Assembly (NCBI GenBank): GCA_023419605.1
Contig: JAEZXR010000008.1
Coordinates: forward strand, 10,160-74,159
Direction: 5' to 3'
Length of the DNA stretch: 64,000 bases
DNA from: Bacillota bacterium
GTDB taxonomy: Bacteria > Bacillota > Clostridia > Acetivibrionales > JAEZXR01
In this document: positions 7,116 to 14,778 of the stretch, piece by piece
Numbering within the stretch: the first letter of the stretch is position 1
How the letters are laid out: every line of letters starts with the position of its first letter
Position numbers and translations under genes: made by a program
Notes under the pieces: model-generated
The model's input: only the letters and a program-made list of their open reading frames with translations
What the model was told of the DNA's origin: nothing
The model's database searches: none

Positions 7116-9530
7116 ATGAGAACCACAGGGAATCTAAGCTTGAAAAAACCGGAGGGGACCGATGTCGTAGATATTGCGGACCTCAATGGGAATATGGACA
7201 TTTTGGATGCTGAGGTTGTAAAAAAGGCGGCGACGACAGCAGATGGCAGAATGTCGAAGGAAGATAAGGCAAAGCTAGACGGTATAGCGGTAGGGGCCAA
7301 TAACTATGTTCACCCGGCAACCCATTCGCCCAGCATTATTGCCCAGGATGCAGCAAACCGTTTTGTAAGTGATACGGAAAAGGCGGCATGGAATGCAAAG
7401 GAAACTACGGCAGGTGCACAGGCAAAGGCGGATGCTGTTATGAGCACGCACATGGCGGATTATGTACGCCAACCTGGATATGCAGTGGCCACAGGATCAG
7501 CAAATGCATATGCGGTATCATTGAACCCAGTTCCTACAGCTTATACAGAGGGTATGGCAGTGGTGGTTAAAATTAATACGGATAACACCGGGGCCAGTAG
7601 TATTAATGTGAATGGATTGGGTGCTAAGGCTATAAAGAAGGGTAATGGTAATGATGTTGCTGCTGGGAACTTGAAGACCGGAAGCATCTATACCTTTAGG
7701 TATAATGGCACAAATTTTATATTACAGGGTGAAGGAGGTGATGTTGGAAAACCCCCTAACCTAGTAAAGAACGGCAATTTTCAAAATGGAGTAAACTGTT
7801 GGAATTCGCTTAATGCTAATATATCAACAGCTAGTAATATATTAGTGAGAACCGCAACTGCGCAATGGGGGCGCGCAATACAATCAGTCCCAATGCCGGC
7901 TGTCAACGATATTATATACTTTTGCTGTAGTTATTATGGAGCTACCAGTAATCGTATATATTTTGAGCAAGCCAGTGCGCAAGGTTTGGCTGTAACAAAT
8001 GTACCAGTTGCTGGTTCATGGCAATTTGTAAGCGGATGGGCGATTATGCCATCAGGAGCCACTGTCAGTAATCTTGTTTTTGATGACAGCGCAGCTAGTG
8101 GATGGGCTGCAGCACAAATTAAACAAGTAATGTTTATTAACCTTACCCAAGTTTTCGGGACTGGCAAAGAGCCAGACAAGGCCACTATGGATGCTTTAGT
8201 ACAAGAGCTTGGCGGTTGGTGGGATAGTACTTTGAGTTTGTTAACTTCTGATGCATGGCTTGATCCAGCTATGGTGGTACAAGGTTTTTCGGGTTATGAT
8301 GATGGAATAAAGAAAGATGGAACTATGCCGAATAGAACATTTGCAGCAAATGGCGGTAATTATACCGAGGCAGTTGAAATGAGGGCTGATGGTGGCGGGG
8401 CCATATATGTTAGGCCGCAGACAGGGTATTACCTGAATGAAATTAATGGTGGCGGTTTTGGGCCTATAAGTAAATGGAATTCCGGGTTAACTCCTGCTGT
8501 TATCAAAAAGGGTGCGCAAGTACTTAATTTGGTTGGGGCTTACGATTATGCGGCTGACTTCGATATACCCGGATTTTCTGAACAAATGTTATGGGAACGT
8601 ATTTCTTGCGTATCTAGGGATTTGTACACTAGATTAAGTGATGGAAATATTGTGTATATTGGATACGATGGTAACAATCCTACAACCTATTATAATGCAG
8701 TTAAGATTAACGGGGCTACAGGTCAAACCATATGGGCGGTACCAATAACTGGAATAAGTTCTCTCATGAGCGGCTCAGCCATAATAAAAACAGATATCTA
8801 TGATAATGTATATATTGTTATAAACAATGTTAGTAAAATGGCAAAAATAGCAAGCAATGGCGCTTTATCATGGGTAATAAATTCCAGCAATTTTTTTTGC
8901 GGGCTAGAATTTACCGGTGACAATAGTACTGTATTATCTTTAGGGGAAAGAAACCTTTACAAGATAAACCCAACCACTGGAGGTATAACCACAATCCTTA
9001 TGACAGGAATACATCCAGATTATAAGGCTACATCAGGTGACGGTCTGAGATTAATGCCTGATGGAACTCTAACAGCGACATTTTGGGATAGTGTTGCAGA
9101 TACGTATCGACTATTTAGATTTGATATTAATGGAAATATATTGTCTATGGGCAATTATACCAACGATACTGTAAGGTACAAAAAATGTGGGTCTTACTAT
9201 GTGTACATTAAGTCAGGAGTAGGTATTTTTAGAACTCCCAATGTAGATTTTTCTGGGGAAGTACAAATTGCTCCTTTAGATGGTATGACGGATGTGGTTA
9301 TGTCCTTGCCGAACAATAGAGTTTTATTGATGTCAGGCTCATATCTACCTTCATCCTACAAAATAATAGACATAAACGGGACTTTATTGAAATACAGCGG
9401 TGTTAATAGGCCTGACTCGAATTCGTATCTTCCACTGTCCTGGCGTTGTATTTATCCTAATGGGGATTTTGTATGGCATAATCTTTATAGCAATACTTTG
9501 AGAAGATATAAGAGGGGAACATATTTATGA
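7116..9530 (+). CDS. Tail fibre / receptor-binding protein
   Basis: An 804-residue protein in the tail fibre position. I chose ATG 7116 rather than GTG 7107 because AAAGGAG at 7099-7105 is then 10 bases away. The N-terminus (MRTTGNLSLKKPEGTDVVDI, ADLNGNMDIL) is typical of fibre attachment regions. Residues about 110-205 form a beta repeat region with GASSINVNGLGAKAI. A jelly-roll-like segment follows (NLVKNGNFQNGVNCW; VFGTGKEPDKATMDAL). The C-terminal 300 residues have beta-propeller-like repeats (INGATGQTIWAVPI, LMPDGTLTATFW). Codons are AT-rich from about 7.75 kb onward compared with the baseplate genes, suggesting that the receptor-binding half was exchanged. Confidence 0.75.
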   Translation: MRTTGNLSLKKPEGTDVVDIADLNGNMDILDAEVVKKAATTADGRMSKEDKAKLDGIAVGANNYVHPATHSPSIIAQDAANRFVSDTEKAAWNAKETTAGAQAKADAVMSTHMADYVRQPGYAVATGSANAYAVSLNPVPTAYTEGMAVVVKINTDNTGASSINVNGLGAKAIKKGNGNDVAAGNLKTGSIYTFRYNGTNFILQGEGGDVGKPPNLVKNGNFQNGVNCWNSLNANISTASNILVRTATAQWGRAIQSVPMPAVNDIIYFCCSYYGATSNRIYFEQASAQGLAVTNVPVAGSWQFVSGWAIMPSGATVSNLVFDDSAASGWAAAQIKQVMFINLTQVFGTGKEPDKATMDALVQELGGWWDSTLSLLTSDAWLDPAMVVQGFSGYDDGIKKDGTMPNRTFAANGGNYTEAVEMRADGGGAIYVRPQTGYYLNEINGGGFGPISKWNSGLTPAVIKKGAQVLNLVGAYDYAADFDIPGFSEQMLWERISCVSRDLYTRLSDGNIVYIGYDGNNPTTYYNAVKINGATGQTIWAVPITGISSLMSGSAIIKTDIYDNVYIVINNVSKMAKIASNGALSWVINSSNFFCGLEFTGDNSTVLSLGERNLYKINPTTGGITTILMTGIHPDYKATSGDGLRLMPDGTLTATFWDSVADTYRLFRFDINGNILSMGNYTNDTVRYKKCGSYYVYIKSGVGIFRTPNVDFSGEVQIAPLDGMTDVVMSLPNNRVLLMSGSYLPSSYKIIDINGTLLKYSGVNRPDSNSYLPLSWRCIYPNGDFVWHNLYSNTLRRYKRGTYL

Positions 9531-9547
9531 TGGAAAGGGGAATTAAT

Positions 9548-9787
9548 ATGTATCTATTCACAGAAAAAGTAACAGACACTGATCATGTAGTTGTTGTAAT
9601 AGGCTACAATGACGGACTGTTGGATGCAGAAGCTTTATCCAAGGCTATAATTGTTGAATCAGTTCCTCCAGCAGAGCACAAAATTGGGAAAAACTCAACC
9701 CTTCACATTAACCCTGAAACAAAGGAAATGTGGTATACCTATGAAGGGCCTCCAACCCTGGAGGAAAGATACAAGACTTTAGAATAG
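9548..9787 (+). CDS. Small phage tail-region protein, possibly truncated by an amber codon
   Basis: ATG 9548 (MYLFTEKVTDTDHVVVVIGY) is preferred because GGAAAGGGG lies just upstream; an ATG at 9527 overlaps the fibre gene stop. The 79-residue product ends PTLEERYKTLE then TAG. The same frame stays open after the TAG for 20 more codons (RLNTALAALDDILVNGIPQ, stop 9845-9847), which continues the heptad-like pattern expected for a C-terminal coiled coil. A recent nonsense mutation or readthrough is therefore possible. Small proteins like this often follow fibre genes (XkdW position). Function is unknown; a fibre-assembly role is only inferred from position. Confidence 0.6.
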   Translation: MYLFTEKVTDTDHVVVVIGYNDGLLDAEALSKAIIVESVPPAEHKIGKNSTLHINPETKEMWYTYEGPPTLEERYKTLE

Positions 9788-9862
9788 CGTTTAAACACTG
9801 CTTTAGCAGCGTTGGACGATATACTGGTCAACGGAATACCGCAATAAAAAGGAGGGAGTAGG

Positions 9863-10012
9863 GTGTCGATATACCTAACCCTGAGAATTATGGACGGGGC
9901 TATGGACTATGCAGCAATATTCAATCAAACGCGCTTCCAAAAATATAAAGCCGATGTTGATGCAATACTGGCAGTAGAAAATAGGCAGGATTTAATTGTA
10001 ACAATAGCGTAA
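9863..10012 (+). CDS. Small phage protein, 49 residues (XkdX-position)
   Basis: GTG 9863 follows a strong GGAGGGAGTAGG and opens a 49-residue frame (starting MSIYLTLRIMDGAMDYAAIF, ending DLIVTIA). Short proteins of this kind are common between fibre and lysis genes of PBSX-type elements. It has no signal peptide, membrane segment or catalytic motif. A terminator follows at 10033-10054. Function unknown. Confidence 0.55.
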   Translation: MSIYLTLRIMDGAMDYAAIFNQTRFQKYKADVDAILAVENRQDLIVTIA

Positions 10013-10032
10013 GGGACATACCTTCATGCAAT

Positions 10033-10054
10033 AGGCACCAAAGAGTGCCTTTTT
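10033..10054 (+). terminator. Intrinsic terminator after the fibre genes
   Basis: AGGCAC pairs with GTGCCT across the loop CAAAGA, followed by a T run. It separates the structural genes from the lysis genes. The stem is short (6 bp), so read-through into the lysis genes is likely. Confidence 0.6.
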
Positions 10055-10104
10055 ATGGGCTTCTTCGGAGGCCCTTTCATTTTGTGAGAAAGTAGGTGCT
10101 TAAT

Positions 10105-10374
10105 TTGAGTACAGCATGCGAATATCGATGTGTAAATGAAGAACGAATCCGCATTCTGGAGCAGGGGCAAACCGAGACAAAGGTGTATGTCAAGGATATC
10201 AAAGAGGACTTGCAGGAAATAAAATCTGAATTAAAAAAGGGTGGAACTCCACCGAAAGAGGAAAGTGCAGCTAAAACATGGCAGCCAATAATATTAGAGC
10301 TTATAAAGACATTATCGACTGCTATAACTATTCTTGGGACGATTATAGGGGCGGCTAAACTATTAGGAAAATGA
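10105..10374 (+). CDS. XhlA-like membrane-anchored lysis protein
   Basis: TTG 10105 is the best start: AGTAGGTG sits about 7 bases upstream, while GTG 10096 lies inside that site. The 89-residue product has a coiled-coil N-terminal half (VNEERIRILEQGQTETKVYV then DIKEDLQEIKSELKK) and one C-terminal hydrophobic segment (LIKTLSTAITILGTIIGAA). That layout is the one of XhlA, which acts with the holin in PBSX lysis. The amidase and holin genes follow directly. It overlaps the upstream part of the amidase reading frame by a few bases. Confidence 0.65.
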   Translation: MSTACEYRCVNEERIRILEQGQTETKVYVKDIKEDLQEIKSELKKGGTPPKEESAAKTWQPIILELIKTLSTAITILGTIIGAAKLLGK

Positions 10375-10382
10375 GGAGTGAT

Positions 10383-11093
10383 ATGACTATGGGGATTAAA
10401 ATTTTCATCGACCCCGGACACGGCGGGGCGGAGCCCGGTGCGGCAGCCAACGGCTTTGTTGAAAAGGATTTGAATCTGCAAGTTGCTTTGAAACTTAGCG
10501 AGTTACTAAAACAACAGGGCATCGAAGTAAAAATGTCACGGGAAACCGACATTTATGTGGACCTCAGCGAGCGCTGCCGTACGGCAAACGCTTGGGGCGC
10601 CAACTACTTCATCAGCATCCACCACAATGCCGGAGGCGGAGACGGGTACGAGGTGATCCACAGCATCTATGCCGGGGAGGGCAAAGCCCTGGCGGAAGCC
10701 ATCGGAGGGGAATTTTCCAAAACCGGCCAAAACTGCCGCAGAATTTTCTCCCGGCAAGGCGCCAACGGGGATTACTACTGCGTGATCCGCGAAACTGTGA
10801 TGCCGGCAGTGATCACCGAATATGCCTTCCTGGACACCTCCGATGTACAAGCAGTAGACACACCGGAAAAGCTGGAACGGGAAGCGGAAGCGATCTCCTC
10901 GGCCGTGGTTGCCTATCTGGGAGTGGAAGCTCCGAAAACAACTCCACGACACTGGGCACAGCAGGACCATGATGAGCTCCGGGCGGCAGGAATACTGCTG
11001 AGTGACCACACAGCTCTGCTGGAACAGCCTGCGACGGAAGGAATGGTCATCGCGCTGGTAAATCATTTGCGAAAAGAAATGTCAAAAAAATAG
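10383..11093 (+). CDS. N-acetylmuramoyl-L-alanine amidase (endolysin, Amidase_3)
   Basis: The product cuts the amide bond between muramic acid and the stem peptide. The Amidase_3 zinc site is visible: FIDPGHGG (His13), the Glu of GFVEKDLN (Glu27), the His of FISIHHNAGG, and the catalytic Glu of VITEYAFLDT. The start at 10383 follows GAGGAGTG; 10389 is also possible. After about residue 180 a short C-terminal region (RHWAQQDHDELRAAGIL) resembles an SLH-like wall-binding motif. There is no signal peptide, consistent with holin-dependent export. It lies between the XhlA-like and holin genes. Confidence 0.92.
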   Translation: MTMGIKIFIDPGHGGAEPGAAANGFVEKDLNLQVALKLSELLKQQGIEVKMSRETDIYVDLSERCRTANAWGANYFISIHHNAGGGDGYEVIHSIYAGEGKALAEAIGGEFSKTGQNCRRIFSRQGANGDYYCVIRETVMPAVITEYAFLDTSDVQAVDTPEKLEREAEAISSAVVAYLGVEAPKTTPRHWAQQDHDELRAAGILLSDHTALLEQPATEGMVIALVNHLRKEMSKK

Positions 11094-11103
11094 GGGGTAT
11101 ATC

Positions 11104-11433
11104 ATGAGAGACTTACTATTGACCGACGGCATTACCCTAATCCTTATTACAGTATTTTTCGGTTATGTCCTATACCTGGTCATTAACCGGAGGTGGGAAC
11201 AGCTCCGGGCCTTGGGCTATCAGCTGATCCTTCAGGCAGAGAAGCTGATTACCGGCACGCAGAAAGGACAAAGGCGGTTTGAATTTGTTTTGGACCGGCT
11301 TTATTCAGCTCTTCCTGCCTGGTTGAGCCTCTTTATTACGGAAGAAGCTTTAAGGGGAAAATTGCAGGAATGGTTTAATGACATTAAGGACTACATGGAT
11401 AATGGACAGATGGATAAATCCATACAACAATAA
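11104..11433 (+). CDS. Phage holin, LLH-like family
   Basis: A 109-residue protein with one N-terminal membrane span (GITLILITVFFGYVLYLVI) followed by a charged helical domain (QLILQAEKLITGTQKGQRRF and DRLYSALPAW). This fits the superfamily of holins with a single span and a cytoplasmic helical tail. GGGGGTATATC provides the ribosome site. It is the last gene of the phage module; the next 500 bases contain only repeats. Confidence 0.7.
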   Translation: MRDLLLTDGITLILITVFFGYVLYLVINRRWEQLRALGYQLILQAEKLITGTQKGQRRFEFVLDRLYSALPAWLSLFITEEALRGKLQEWFNDIKDYMDNGQMDKSIQQ

Positions 11434-11500
11434 CGGCCGGACAACCAACCTGGTTATTCGACCGTTACCCTGCTTCTGTTGAGCAGCTTTGGCAATTATT
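11426..11500 (+). repeat. Dispersed hairpin repeat, copy A (pair with 29217-29291)
   Basis: AACAATAACGGCCGGA at 11426 overlaps the holin stop codon and recurs at 29217. Both copies have an ACGGCCG hairpin followed by TTACCCTGC and a second palindrome ending TGAGCAG. About 70 percent of positions agree over roughly 75 bases, and the similarity fades afterwards. In this copy the inner stem is AACCA/TGGTT. From 11501 to 11661 I see no gene or further repeat, only AT-rich sequence. Confidence 0.55.
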
Positions 11501-11661
11501 ACGATATAACTGCATTACCTTTTATTTTCGTAACTGTGTTCCCTATCCTGAAAGTGCATATCCGTTACTGTATTGGTTCAAACAGTAAGGAGGGTACTCT
11601 ATATCTACCATGGGAATTATGGTTTGAAACAAAAATTTATATGGGAATGCTTGCCATATAA

Positions 11662-11877
11662 TATAACGAGGCATAAGATGTCCCCACCTCTATAGGTGGC
11701 GGGTACCGATTAACTTTATAGGCGTCGAGCATATCTCCCGCCTCGTTGAAACAGACTGGTCGTAAGCAAAGCTTACTGCTCGTCCATGCAGCCTGGCTGG
11801 TCGCAAGCAAAGCTTGCTGCTCGCCCATGCAACCTGGGTGTGTTGAAATTGCTCCGCAATTTCTTCCGTTGTTATAA
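11662..11877. repeat. MITE-like dispersed repeat, long copy (216 bp)
   Basis: This copy is nearly identical to 19578-19753. Its ends carry the short inverted motif TATAAC / GTTATA. It contains the hairpins TAACGAGGC/GCCTCGTTG, GCAAGC-AAA-GCTTGC and GAAATTGC/GCAATTTC. Compared with the other copy it has an extra tandem unit of about 41 bases (CTGGTCG.AAGCAAAGCTT...). It has no open frame of coding character. A non-autonomous mobile element is the simplest reading. Confidence 0.75.
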
Positions 11878-11910
11878 AAAATCCATCCGCAGTGAAAAAC
11901 TTATCATATG

Positions 11911-11942
11911 AAAAAGCCAAGGCTCGTTGCCTTGGCTTTCCT
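11911..11942 (-). terminator. Intrinsic terminator of the small membrane protein gene
   Basis: AAAGCCAAGG and CCTTGGCTTT form a 10-bp stem just past the stop codon of the minus-strand gene at 11944, with a short T run on the minus strand. Confidence 0.75.
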
Positions 11943-11943
11943 G

Positions 11944-12339
11944 CTATACAAATTTAAGCATATAGGTGAAGATGTAATTAACCTCAAAGAAAAAGTAAAG
12001 AAAAACAAGTGCAGTAATGCCCACACAAACCAGCGCATCCCGCCAATCCTTTTTCCACAGTGCATACGCTATAACCCCTATGTGCAGTATCAATCCAAGA
12101 ATCCCGGTAAAACTGGTAAAGTTGGGAATGAGGTTAATGACAAACAAATTATAGGTGTGGAACAGCTTTGAAAGGAAAAACCCCGTTCCCAGCGCATTTA
12201 AGACATAGGCCAGCAGGAACAGGCACAGCGGCAGAACCAAATCAAGGTACAGCAGCCACATCCAACTTTTGTTCATATCAAAACTCCTGATCCGGTCCAA
12301 GAGACTCTTCTTCCGGGTTTCCAAATCCAATTCTTCCAT
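11944..12339 (-). CDS. Small integral membrane protein of unknown function
   Basis: ATG 12339 (MEELDLETRKKSLLDRIRSF) is favoured because the AAGGAG lies 10 bases upstream; GTG 12348 is too close. The 131-residue protein has a charged N-terminus and about four membrane spans (WLLYLDLVLPLCLFLLAYVL, LFVINLIPNFTSF region, ILGLILHIGVIAYALW, VGITALVFLYFFFEV). I do not recognise a family. It stands alone, with its own terminator, between repeat copies and apbE. Confidence 0.7.
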   Translation of the reverse strand: MEELDLETRKKSLLDRIRSFDMNKSWMWLLYLDLVLPLCLFLLAYVLNALGTGFFLSKLFHTYNLFVINLIPNFTSFTGILGLILHIGVIAYALWKKDWRDALVCVGITALVFLYFFFEVNYIFTYMLKFV

Positions 12340-12460
12340 CGATGGCACTCTCCTTAAACTACCCGTATAGACATTTGTAGGATGTTGAAACGCAATAAAA
12401 CTAACGATTTTGGAGCAATACGAGGTTCCCCTCTGCCAATTTGGGGTGAGGGTTAAGTTT

Positions 12461-13570
12461 TTATTGTGTGCTCGTAGCTCCGCCCATGTTTTTCAAGGAC
12501 TTCTTCATGTTGTCGGTAGCGTTCATGGTGCCGTCCGGCATGACCCAGAAGGCATCCACTCCTTCAAGGCTTTCCACCAGTGCCCGGCTCTTCTCGTAGG
12601 GCAGCAAATATACGGCAGTGGACAAAATATCCGCCACTCCGGAATCCCTGGTCAGGATGGATACGGAACGATAGTAATTGGCCGGCATCAGTGTAGTCGG
12701 ATCAATGATATGGTGATATCTCTTTCCGTTGACCTCATAATATCGCTCATAATCTCCGCTGCTGACCAGGGAAGCATCCGTCATGAACACGATGTCCAGG
12801 GATGCACTGGTGGGTACCTTGGCATCCTCATTGGGGTCCTGGATGCCGATTCCCCATTTATTCCGAACACCATCCAGCGGTTTTCCGACAACGCGTACAT
12901 TCCCTCCGGCATCGACAATAAAGGAAGTGTATCCGGCTTCGGACAACTCTCGGGCGACCACCTCTGTAGCATAGCCCTTGGCAACGGCTCCCACATCCAG
13001 GCTCATGCCGGGCTCCCGCAGAAAGACCGTTTTTTTGGAGGCATCGATCTCCAGTTTTGTGATATCGGTTTTTAGCATTGCTTTCTTAAGGGCTTCTATA
13101 TCGGGGAGCTTCGCATTTGCCGGATCTCTTTTCCCTTCTTCCCGGTAGGTATGCCAGATGGAGAGAACAGGGCCCAGGGCAATGTTAAAGGTACCTCCGG
13201 TTTTAGTATACCACTCTTTGGAAAACAGAAGCAGGTCGATAATCTCCTGTTTCACCTCTACCGGTTTAACTCCGGCATTGTCATTGATGGTCTTTATATT
13301 ATTAACACCTTCAAAGTCATCATAAATGTCAAAAAGCTTATGAAGTTCCTCGAATCGGGCTTGACCCTTTTTAGACAGCTCTTCAAACTGCTTTTCATTT
13401 TCTGCATATCCCATAAACTGGATCATAGTATTAAAGCTGCCGTAGAACTCATAGCTGTATTTGTCGTACTTGCCGGATTTGGATTTCGCTCCGGGAGTAC
13501 AGCCGGAAGTGAACAGTAGAATCACTATCAGTACAAATATGGACCGTTTCAGAAAATCACCTCTATCCAT
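12461..13570 (-). CDS. apbE: FAD:protein FMN transferase lipoprotein (ApbE)
   Basis: ApbE attaches FMN to threonine residues of extracytoplasmic flavoproteins using FAD and magnesium. The lipobox FTSGC shows membrane anchoring outside the cell. Family motifs are ALGPVLSIWH, MSLDVGAVAKGYATE, FIVDAGGNVRVVG and YHHIIDPTTLMP. The start is uncertain: ATG 13570 and ATG 13594 lack a ribosome site, whereas a CTG at 13552 is preceded by AGAGGTGA at ideal spacing and would give the normal start KRSIFVLIVILL. The lipoprotein gene upstream on the same strand carries a candidate flavinylation motif. A palindromic repeat sits directly upstream. Confidence 0.9.
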   Translation of the reverse strand: MDRGDFLKRSIFVLIVILLFTSGCTPGAKSKSGKYDKYSYEFYGSFNTMIQFMGYAENEKQFEELSKKGQARFEELHKLFDIYDDFEGVNNIKTINDNAGVKPVEVKQEIIDLLLFSKEWYTKTGGTFNIALGPVLSIWHTYREEGKRDPANAKLPDIEALKKAMLKTDITKLEIDASKKTVFLREPGMSLDVGAVAKGYATEVVARELSEAGYTSFIVDAGGNVRVVGKPLDGVRNKWGIGIQDPNEDAKVPTSASLDIVFMTDASLVSSGDYERYYEVNGKRYHHIIDPTTLMPANYYRSVSILTRDSGVADILSTAVYLLPYEKSRALVESLEGVDAFWVMPDGTMNATDNMKKSLKNMGGATSTQ

Positions 13571-13579
13571 TGGTGAATG

Positions 13580-13658
13580 TGAAAATATAGGCATTCCTTT
13601 TTACGGATTGCTGGCAGAGTATATATGATGCAGCAAAACCTGTGAAATAGCCTTTTCA
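13580..13658 (+). repeat. Dispersed palindromic repeat, copy 2
   Basis: TGAAAA at 13580 pairs with TTTTCA at 13653-13658 and the adjoining GGC pairs with GCC. Inside are CCTTTTTACGG and GCAGCAAAA, the equivalents of the conserved inner boxes of copies at 1.1 and 17.35 kb. The flank AAAGCCACCTGTATTTAAC also matches the flanks at 17.43 and 38.11 kb. Copy 2 lies immediately 5' of apbE in the opposite sense. Confidence 0.6.
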
Positions 13659-13787
13659 AAGCCACCTGTATTTAACCCCTAACAGGATTATATAACAAGC
13701 TTTTGTGTAAAGTAAAGACCTGTGTACGGGTGGTGCACAGTCTATACTCCTTATTCCGATGTTATAAAAGATTAGGGTATAAATGAA

Positions 13788-13820
13788 TTGAAACCCCTCC
13801 GCTTTGTGAAGGGGTTTCAA
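13788..13820 (-). terminator. Intrinsic terminator of the 181-residue lipoprotein gene
   Basis: TTGAAACCCC and GGGGTTTCAA form a 10-bp stem about 20 bases past the stop codon of the minus-strand gene at 13844. Confidence 0.8.
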
Positions 13821-13843
13821 TTGCACTATCAAATGTAAAATAA

Positions 13844-14389
13844 TTATTTAGCGTTTTTGAAAGCTTCTTCTACAGCTGCGACGTAGTCCTGAACGCTGAT
13901 TGTAACTGAAGATTTGAGATCGGCTTCGTCAGGAACGCTAGGGTGGTTGTCATCCACTTTCTTAACCTTCATGGCTTTAACCTGGTCAACAGTTTTTCCG
14001 ACCATCCATTTTTCCAAAGCAGCGATCTGCTCAAACCATTCTTTTCCGATCTTGGACTGCTTGACCATACCATAGTCTTTGCCAAGTTCAACTTTTGTTT
14101 TTGGCTCTGCCTTGAGATCTGACTTGATTGCACCTTTTGCATCAAATTCTACCTTCGTCTGAGCGTTGTCGATCTTTACCGTGAGAATTTTGCCGTTAGC
14201 GTCAAAAGAAACTGCCGCCATTACGGTGTCAACCTGTGCGTTACCGGACTTATCGGCAGTGGCACTGGTCGAGCTTGCGATGGATACCTTGTTACCGAGT
14301 CCTGTCTTAACTGCGCCTGTGGATTTTGCTGTCGTTGCACAGCCTGTGAGCAACAAAACTCCGAGTGTTACAGCAATGAGTCTTTTCAT
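13844..14389 (-). CDS. Lipoprotein, candidate ApbE substrate (flavinylation motif)
   Basis: The 181-residue product has a signal peptide and lipobox (VTLGVLLLTGCATT). The mature protein is a small, Lys/Asp-rich domain with beta strands (VSFDANGKILTVKIDNAQ). Near the C-terminus DLKSSVT fits the D-x-x-S-(G/S)-x-T pattern in which ApbE modifies the threonine. The apbE gene lies next downstream on the same strand, although a terminator and a repeat separate them. An extracellular FMN-carrying electron-transfer role is therefore likely but inferred. The start ATG has AAGGGGGATC upstream. Confidence 0.7.
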   Translation of the reverse strand: MKRLIAVTLGVLLLTGCATTAKSTGAVKTGLGNKVSIASSTSATADKSGNAQVDTVMAAVSFDANGKILTVKIDNAQTKVEFDAKGAIKSDLKAEPKTKVELGKDYGMVKQSKIGKEWFEQIAALEKWMVGKTVDQVKAMKVKKVDDNHPSVPDEADLKSSVTISVQDYVAAVEEAFKNAK

Positions 14390-14778
14390 GTGAAGATCCC
14401 CCTTATAATAAATTATATATGTTGAAACCCTTTGCAGGACTACAACCTGTTTTAACCTGCTTCAGTGCGCGCAGGTATCACGGGAATTCTATGGTAATTC
14501 ATTATGCACAGGAAAGATCCGATTTCCTTACTTTCCCCTTTAAGCCAGTTGATGCTATAATTTCTGTCTTATGTAAAAATTAAGAGTACGAATCCATTAT
14601 AGCAGAATATCCCATGAAAATCCATAGATATTGATAAAAATTTATCATACCTTGTTAAGGGGGATTCAAACCAGGGTTGGAAGACCTCTGCGGATGTAGG
14701 GTATTTTGTTTTCGTCCCATCTGTGGTACAATTTAAAATAGTGGGTTTACCACCGAATGCAGACAGGAGTGGATACCG
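14390..14778. other. Divergent intergenic region, 389 bases
   Basis: This separates the minus-strand lipoprotein from the plus-strand AraC regulator. I see a plus-strand extended -10 (TGCTATAAT, TATAAT at 14556-14561) without a clear -35, and short direct and inverted pieces (TTGATAAAAATTTATCA near 14630). No convincing gene or known riboswitch is visible. Confidence 0.4.

Noticed and set aside
9785..9787. TAG as a pyrrolysine codon
   Set aside because: No pyrrolysine genes are visible and the frame ends soon after; a nonsense mutation is simpler.
11662..11877. CRISPR-like repeat, because of the tandem 41-base unit
   Set aside because: Only two adjacent units with no spacers occur and the element recurs elsewhere as a unit.
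12410..13075. 221-codon open frame opposite apbE
   Set aside because: It is the mirror of a clear ApbE gene, has no ribosome site and contains no recognisable motif.
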